Part shown: one piece after another, positions 60,523 to 64,000 of the stretch
How the letters are laid out: every line of letters starts with the position of its first letter
Position numbering within the stretch: position 1 is the stretch's first letter
Assembly: GCA_050954865.1 (NCBI GenBank)
Contig: JBPBQN010000160.1
Span: forward strand, 1-64,000
From: Mucilaginibacter_A sp050954865
GTDB taxonomy: Bacteria; Bacteroidota; Bacteroidia; Sphingobacteriales; Sphingobacteriaceae
Direction of reading: 5' to 3'
DNA: 64,000 nt
Translations under genes and position numbers: made by a program
Notes under the pieces: model-generated
Told to the model about the DNA's origin: nothing
The model's input: the letters and a program-made list of their open reading frames with translations, nothing else
The model's database searches: none

Positions 60523-61353
60523 TCAACCCAAAATCATATTATCAATTAAGCGCGTTTGGCCAACTTTAGCGGCTACAAGTGCAATAATTCCTTTTTGTTT
60601 GTGGCTGATATCGTTATCCAAATTCTCTGCATTTACAATTTCCAGATATTCCAGCTGCACGTTGGGTTCAACATTAATCAGTTCGATGGCTTCTTTCCGT
60701 AATTCTTCGGATGCTTCTTTTATATAGCTTTTTTTAAGCTGATCCAAAGCCCAAGATAACACCAACGCATGTTTTCTTTCTTGTGGAGATAAATGGATAT
60801 TGCGCGAACTCATCGCTAAGCCATCAGCCTCACGGATAATCGGACAGGTTACCATTTTTACCGGCAGATTTTTCTGCTTCACCATTTGCTCAATCACTTT
60901 TACCTGCTGGAAATCTTTTTGTCCGAAGAAAGCAAAATCAGGTTTTACAGCCATAAAAAGTTTATATACAATCTGCATCACGCCCTGATAATGGCCCGGC
61001 CGGAATTTGCCTTCCAGCCGATGTTCAACTGCGCCAATATCCAAATACCAATGCTCTTTCTGCGGATACATTTCTGCTACATCCGGCATAAATAAAATAT
61101 GGCAGCCAGCTTGTTCCAGTTTTTGGATGTCGTTCTCAATTGGTCGCGGATACTTGTCCAGATCGCTTGCATCCGTAAACTGCGTTGGGTTTACAAAAAT
61201 ACTGCAAACTACCAGCTCAGTTTGCGCCAATGCTGTTTTTATCAGGGATAAATGCCCGTTGTGCAGCGCGCCCATTGTTGGCACTAAACCAACTGTTTTA
61301 TTTTGATTTTGCAGCCGGTTTTGCAGGGCTGCAATGGTTTTAATGATTTCCAT
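60523..61353 (-). CDS. panC: pantothenate synthetase
   Basis: Joins pantoate and beta-alanine using ATP. 276 residues from the ATG at 61353 (MEIIKTIAALQNRLQ). The frame extends 17 residues further to 61404, but the shorter form matches family N-termini. Motifs: VPTMGALHNGHLSLI with HxGH, FVNPTQF, FFGQKDFQQ and the KMSK-like MSSRN. Motif copies lie inside at 60711 and 61230. Confidence 0.95.
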   Translation of the reverse strand: MEIIKTIAALQNRLQNQNKTVGLVPTMGALHNGHLSLIKTALAQTELVVCSIFVNPTQFTDASDLDKYPRPIENDIQKLEQAGCHILFMPDVAEMYPQKEHWYLDIGAVEHRLEGKFRPGHYQGVMQIVYKLFMAVKPDFAFFGQKDFQQVKVIEQMVKQKNLPVKMVTCPIIREADGLAMSSRNIHLSPQERKHALVLSWALDQLKKSYIKEASEELRKEAIELINVEPNVQLEYLEIVNAENLDNDISHKQKGIIALVAAKVGQTRLIDNMILG

Positions 61354-61443
61354 TGAAATAAACTTGAGTTCAAAATTGCGCATTTGCACAAAATATCCGG
61401 CCATGTGCTTGCATAATTGATTGATTAATGATAAGATAATGCC

Positions 61444-61451
61444 TATCTTTG
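61444..61451 (+). promoter_or_regulatory. -7 box upstream of the glycogen-synthase-like gene
   Basis: TATCTTTG, a perfect match to TAnnTTTG, with a weak TTGA about 20 bases upstream. The leader is about 40 bases. Confidence 0.55.
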
Positions 61452-61496
61452 TACCCTTAATTGTAAATTCCTTTACATATAATTAACGTAGATAAG

Positions 61497-62321
61497 ATGA
61501 GTAAATCGAAGCTTTTGTTTATTACGCAAGAAATGTCTCCTTTTCTTGAACTTTCTAAAATTTCCGAAATCACCCGTCAGCTTCCGCAGGCCATGCAGGA
61601 GAAAGGATTTGAGATCAGGATTCTGATGCCGCGGTTTGGAAACATTAATGAACGAAGGAACCGTTTACATGAAGTGATCCGCCTATCAGGCATGAACATT
61701 ATTATTGATGATAATGATAATCCGCTGATTATTAAAGTCGCCTCGATCCCGTCTGCCCGGATGCAGGTTTATTTTCTGGATAATGAAGAGTATTTCCAGC
61801 GCAAGTATGTTTTTCGTGATAAGGAAGAAAAATTTTATGCCGATAATGATGAACGCATGATCTTCTTTTGTAAAGGCGCGCTGGAAACGGTTAAAAAATT
61901 AGGCTGGGCACCGGATATTATTCATTGCCACGGATGGCTGACTTCTTTAGTGCCGGCTTATGTTAAAACCAGTTATAAAGATGATCCGACTTTCAAAAAC
62001 TCCAAAGTAGTTTACTCTTTGTATGAGAATGGTTTTACGGAAACTTTAAGCCCATCCTTTATACAAAAAAGTGTAATGAATGGCATGACTGAAAAGCAGG
62101 TTGAAACTTATGCAGCAGGTAACAGCTTGGCTTTAGAAAACGGTGCTTTGGAATACTCAGATGCAGTTGTTATTGGCAGCCTGGAAGTAAGCCCGGAACT
62201 GTTAAATAATGTTAAAAAGACTAGCAAACCAGTTTTGGAGTATGATTTAACTTCGGATTTGGAAAATTTTTACAACTTTTACGAAGAAATCACCAATGAA
62301 GAATTGGTACATGTTGCATAA
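61497..62321 (+). CDS. glycogen/starch synthase N-terminal-domain protein
   Basis: 274 residues that match only the N-terminal (GT5) lobe of glycogen synthase: KLLFITQEMSPFLELSKISE, IRILMPRFGNINERRN and DIIHCHGWLTSLVPAY. The ADP-glucose-binding C-terminal lobe is absent and the frame ends cleanly, so it probably does not make glycogen. Short proteins of this kind are found upstream of a DUF4270 gene in Bacteroidota. The N-terminal KTGGL donor loop is replaced by LSKIS. Real role unknown. Confidence 0.8.
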   Translation: MSKSKLLFITQEMSPFLELSKISEITRQLPQAMQEKGFEIRILMPRFGNINERRNRLHEVIRLSGMNIIIDDNDNPLIIKVASIPSARMQVYFLDNEEYFQRKYVFRDKEEKFYADNDERMIFFCKGALETVKKLGWAPDIIHCHGWLTSLVPAYVKTSYKDDPTFKNSKVVYSLYENGFTETLSPSFIQKSVMNGMTEKQVETYAAGNSLALENGALEYSDAVVIGSLEVSPELLNNVKKTSKPVLEYDLTSDLENFYNFYEEITNEELVHVA

Positions 62322-62334
62322 GATTTAATCCTAT

Positions 62335-63765
62335 ATGAAATTTGTTAAAACAGACTTATTGACTTTGTTGATAAGTCTTTTTATTTTAAGCAGTTGTAAA
62401 AAACCAGATTCAGTTGGTTTAGCAATTGATCCATCGCAGGTAATTAACGGTACTCTGCTGGATACTGTTTCTATCATTACAAATACTTTGCGTGATGATA
62501 GCGTTGTAACCAGCAACCTTTTCAACAGCTCAAGTATATCTATTGCACCGCTGGCTTATTATAAAGACCCAATTTTCGGTGTTACAGAAGCTAATGTAGC
62601 CATGTCTATCGGTACCCCAACGGCTACTGCTTTTACCAAACCAACCGGTACGGTTACGGTAGATTCTGCCATACTGGTTTTACGCTATACGCCGCATGGT
62701 TTTTACGGTGATACAACCTCTACCAAATACAAGCTTAACGTTTACCAGCTGGCCGAACAGCCTTTAAACCAAACATATTACAATACCAAAACCTGGGCTT
62801 ACAACCCAACAATAATTGGTACAGGCAGTTTTAATGCGCGGCCAAGTGATAGTGTTAAAGTTTTGCAGATTGTAACCGGTGCAAAAGATACAATCAAGAA
62901 ACTACTGCCTCAAATCAGGGTTCCGGTTAATACAGATTTTGTCAGAAGTAACATTTTATTAACAGATTCTTTAAAATTAATCGGTTCAGAAGCTTTTAAA
63001 AGATACTTCAAAGGTTTGTATTTAACGTTTGATAAAGCACAAACTACCGGCGGTCCGGGTGGTAATTTTTATCTCAGTACGGACTCTTGTCAGCTAAATA
63101 TCTATTATAAAAACACCAGCAGCGCAGGTGTAATTGATACAATAATGGCTTCTTTTCCGGCATCAGGTAATTTTGCAACGCAGATCAGGCATGATTATAC
63201 CGGCACTGCAATTCCGGCAGCTTTAAGCAATACAAAATCTACCGGAACAGTTTACATACAGGGTTTAGCTGGGTTGCGGGCAAAAATCTCTTTTCCTTCT
63301 TTGGCTACCAGTGTTCATCAAATACTTGGAAATGCCGTTTTAAACCGCGCAGAACTGATTGTTACACCTGTTGCCAGCACGCAGCTTTATCCGTTTGCAC
63401 CAGCACCACGACTGACTATGTATCGGTATAACATTGCCAAACAGCGTGTAGAATTGCCAGATGCAACAACAACAGATAAAAGAACCTATACTCTGCCTAC
63501 ATACCTATCAAGCTTTGGAGGATTTTATAATCCAACCCAAAACCAGTACCACTTTGTAATTACAAGTTATATCAGCGATTTAATTAGCGGTGCTACTGTA
63601 GATTACGGTACATTTTTAGCACCGGCAGATTATTACAACACTACTACAATCGAGTATAGCACAGGCTCTGTCCAGGCTGCAGGAAGATTGGTTGCCGGCG
63701 GCGATAAAACTTCAGCCTATAAAATGAAACTGAATATCATCTATACGCCTGCCATCAAGCAATAA
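62335..63765 (+). CDS. DUF4270 family lipoprotein
   Basis: 476 residues with a lipoprotein signal (LLISLFILSSC, Cys near residue 21) followed by KKPDSVGLAIDP. The mature protein is beta-rich with repeated DSAILVLRYT/DSCQLNIYYK-type strands, as in DUF4270 proteins of Bacteroidota. Probably surface or periplasmic. It lies 13 bp after the glycogen-synthase-like gene and 40 bp before glmS. Confidence 0.88.
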   Translation: MKFVKTDLLTLLISLFILSSCKKPDSVGLAIDPSQVINGTLLDTVSIITNTLRDDSVVTSNLFNSSSISIAPLAYYKDPIFGVTEANVAMSIGTPTATAFTKPTGTVTVDSAILVLRYTPHGFYGDTTSTKYKLNVYQLAEQPLNQTYYNTKTWAYNPTIIGTGSFNARPSDSVKVLQIVTGAKDTIKKLLPQIRVPVNTDFVRSNILLTDSLKLIGSEAFKRYFKGLYLTFDKAQTTGGPGGNFYLSTDSCQLNIYYKNTSSAGVIDTIMASFPASGNFATQIRHDYTGTAIPAALSNTKSTGTVYIQGLAGLRAKISFPSLATSVHQILGNAVLNRAELIVTPVASTQLYPFAPAPRLTMYRYNIAKQRVELPDATTTDKRTYTLPTYLSSFGGFYNPTQNQYHFVITSYISDLISGATVDYGTFLAPADYYNTTTIEYSTGSVQAAGRLVAGGDKTSAYKMKLNIIYTPAIKQ

Positions 63766-63793
63766 TTTTATATTCGCATCTTGAATTTATATC

Positions 63794-63807
63794 GATAAAA
63801 ACAGTAT
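63794..63807 (+). repeat. dispersed motif overlapping the glmS start codon
   Basis: GAATTTATATC then GATAAAAACAGTAT; the final AT is the beginning of the glmS ATG. Confidence 0.7.
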
Positions 63808-64000
63808 GTGCGGAATTGTAGGTTATATTGGTTATCGTGATGCTTATCCGATTGTTATCAAAGGTTTACACCGGTTAGAATACCGCGGTTACGATAGCGC
63901 AGGTGTAGCTTTGCTGGATCAGGATTTAAAAGTTTATAAAAAAGCCGGAAAAGTTAGCGATCTGGAAAATTTTGTAAAAGATATTCCGCTAAAAGGTACT
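63806..64000 (+). CDS. glmS: glucosamine-6-phosphate synthase (partial)
   Basis: Isomerising glutamine-fructose-6-phosphate transaminase, first step to UDP-GlcNAc. The first 65 residues are present, starting MCGIVGYIGYRDAYPIVIKG with the nucleophile Cys 2 and then LEYRGYDSAGVAL. Cut by the window end. Confidence 0.95.
   Translation, partial: MCGIVGYIGYRDAYPIVIKGLHRLEYRGYDSAGVALLDQDLKVYKKAGKVSDLENFVKDIPLKGT

Noticed and set aside
1..64000. CRISPR arrays, tRNA or rRNA genes, prophage or transposase genes
   Set aside because: I looked for regularly spaced direct repeats, tRNA-like cloverleaf and CCA features and integrase or transposase motifs and saw none. The repeated elements present are dispersed palindromes and short motifs.

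Overview
The window is a stretch of a Bacteroidota chromosome, most likely order Sphingobacteriales (Pedobacter/Mucilaginibacter-like). The evidence is Bacteroidota-type promoters (-7 box TAnnTTTG), scarce Shine-Dalgarno sequences, and lineage-typical genes: an IPExxxVDY protein, DUF4270 and DUF6728 proteins, a 7TMR-DISM histidine kinase, and a 29-codon AURKAIP1/COX24-like gene next to rng. Nearly all of it is ordinary housekeeping sequence. I saw no rRNA, tRNA, CRISPR array or transposase gene.

Layout. 1-7.9 kb: radA (TTG start, runs off the left edge), an HU / TPR / mini-protein / rng operon, mutY, and a secreted S9 peptidase. 8.0-15.2 kb: a visibly AT-rich island with a response regulator facing a five-gene operon. 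The operon encodes a ThiF(E1-like)-nitroreductase fusion, a GNAT acyltransferase, a 7TMR-DISM histidine kinase, a receiver-kinase hybrid and a lone receiver. This is the best candidate for an undescribed system: predicted small-molecule synthesis wired to a membrane sensor. 15.4-26.7 kb: pyk, acpP-fabF-rnc, a YicC-type RNase, gmk-nadD-miaE, an FAD monooxygenase and an RsmI-like methyltransferase. 26.7-29.2 kb: a 282-bp palindrome, an aminotransferase, and a decayed DUF4160/DUF2442 pair. 29.2-34.5 kb: rplM-rpsI-rpsB-tsf, nagA, pyrH, frr. 34.6-43.6 kb: ABC exporter, a repeat cluster, MFS exporter, M28 peptidase, recG, a small membrane protein with RidA, and an OmpA protein. 43.8-52.7 kb: aminopeptidase P, then surface-polysaccharide genes (glycosyltransferases, an ABC flippase-like exporter, an acyltransferase), including a tandem gene pair in which one copy has lost its middle. 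52.8-57.7 kb: rimP-nusA-infB. 57.9-64 kb: a small membrane protein, a TlpA-like thioredoxin, panC-panD-rfaE2, a short glycogen-synthase-like protein, a DUF4270 lipoprotein and the start of glmS.

The most striking non-gene signal is a 14-base motif, GATAAAARNAGYAT, often preceded by TTTAGG or TTTATA. I counted close to fifty exact or near-exact copies by eye. It occurs between genes and inside coding sequence, on both strands, and twice as head-to-head inverted pairs that fill or lie within gaps between convergent genes. I found no copy in the 8.0-15.2 kb island. That pattern resembles DNA uptake sequences or another chromosome-wide recognition site. Two further families of REP/MITE-like palindromes are also present.
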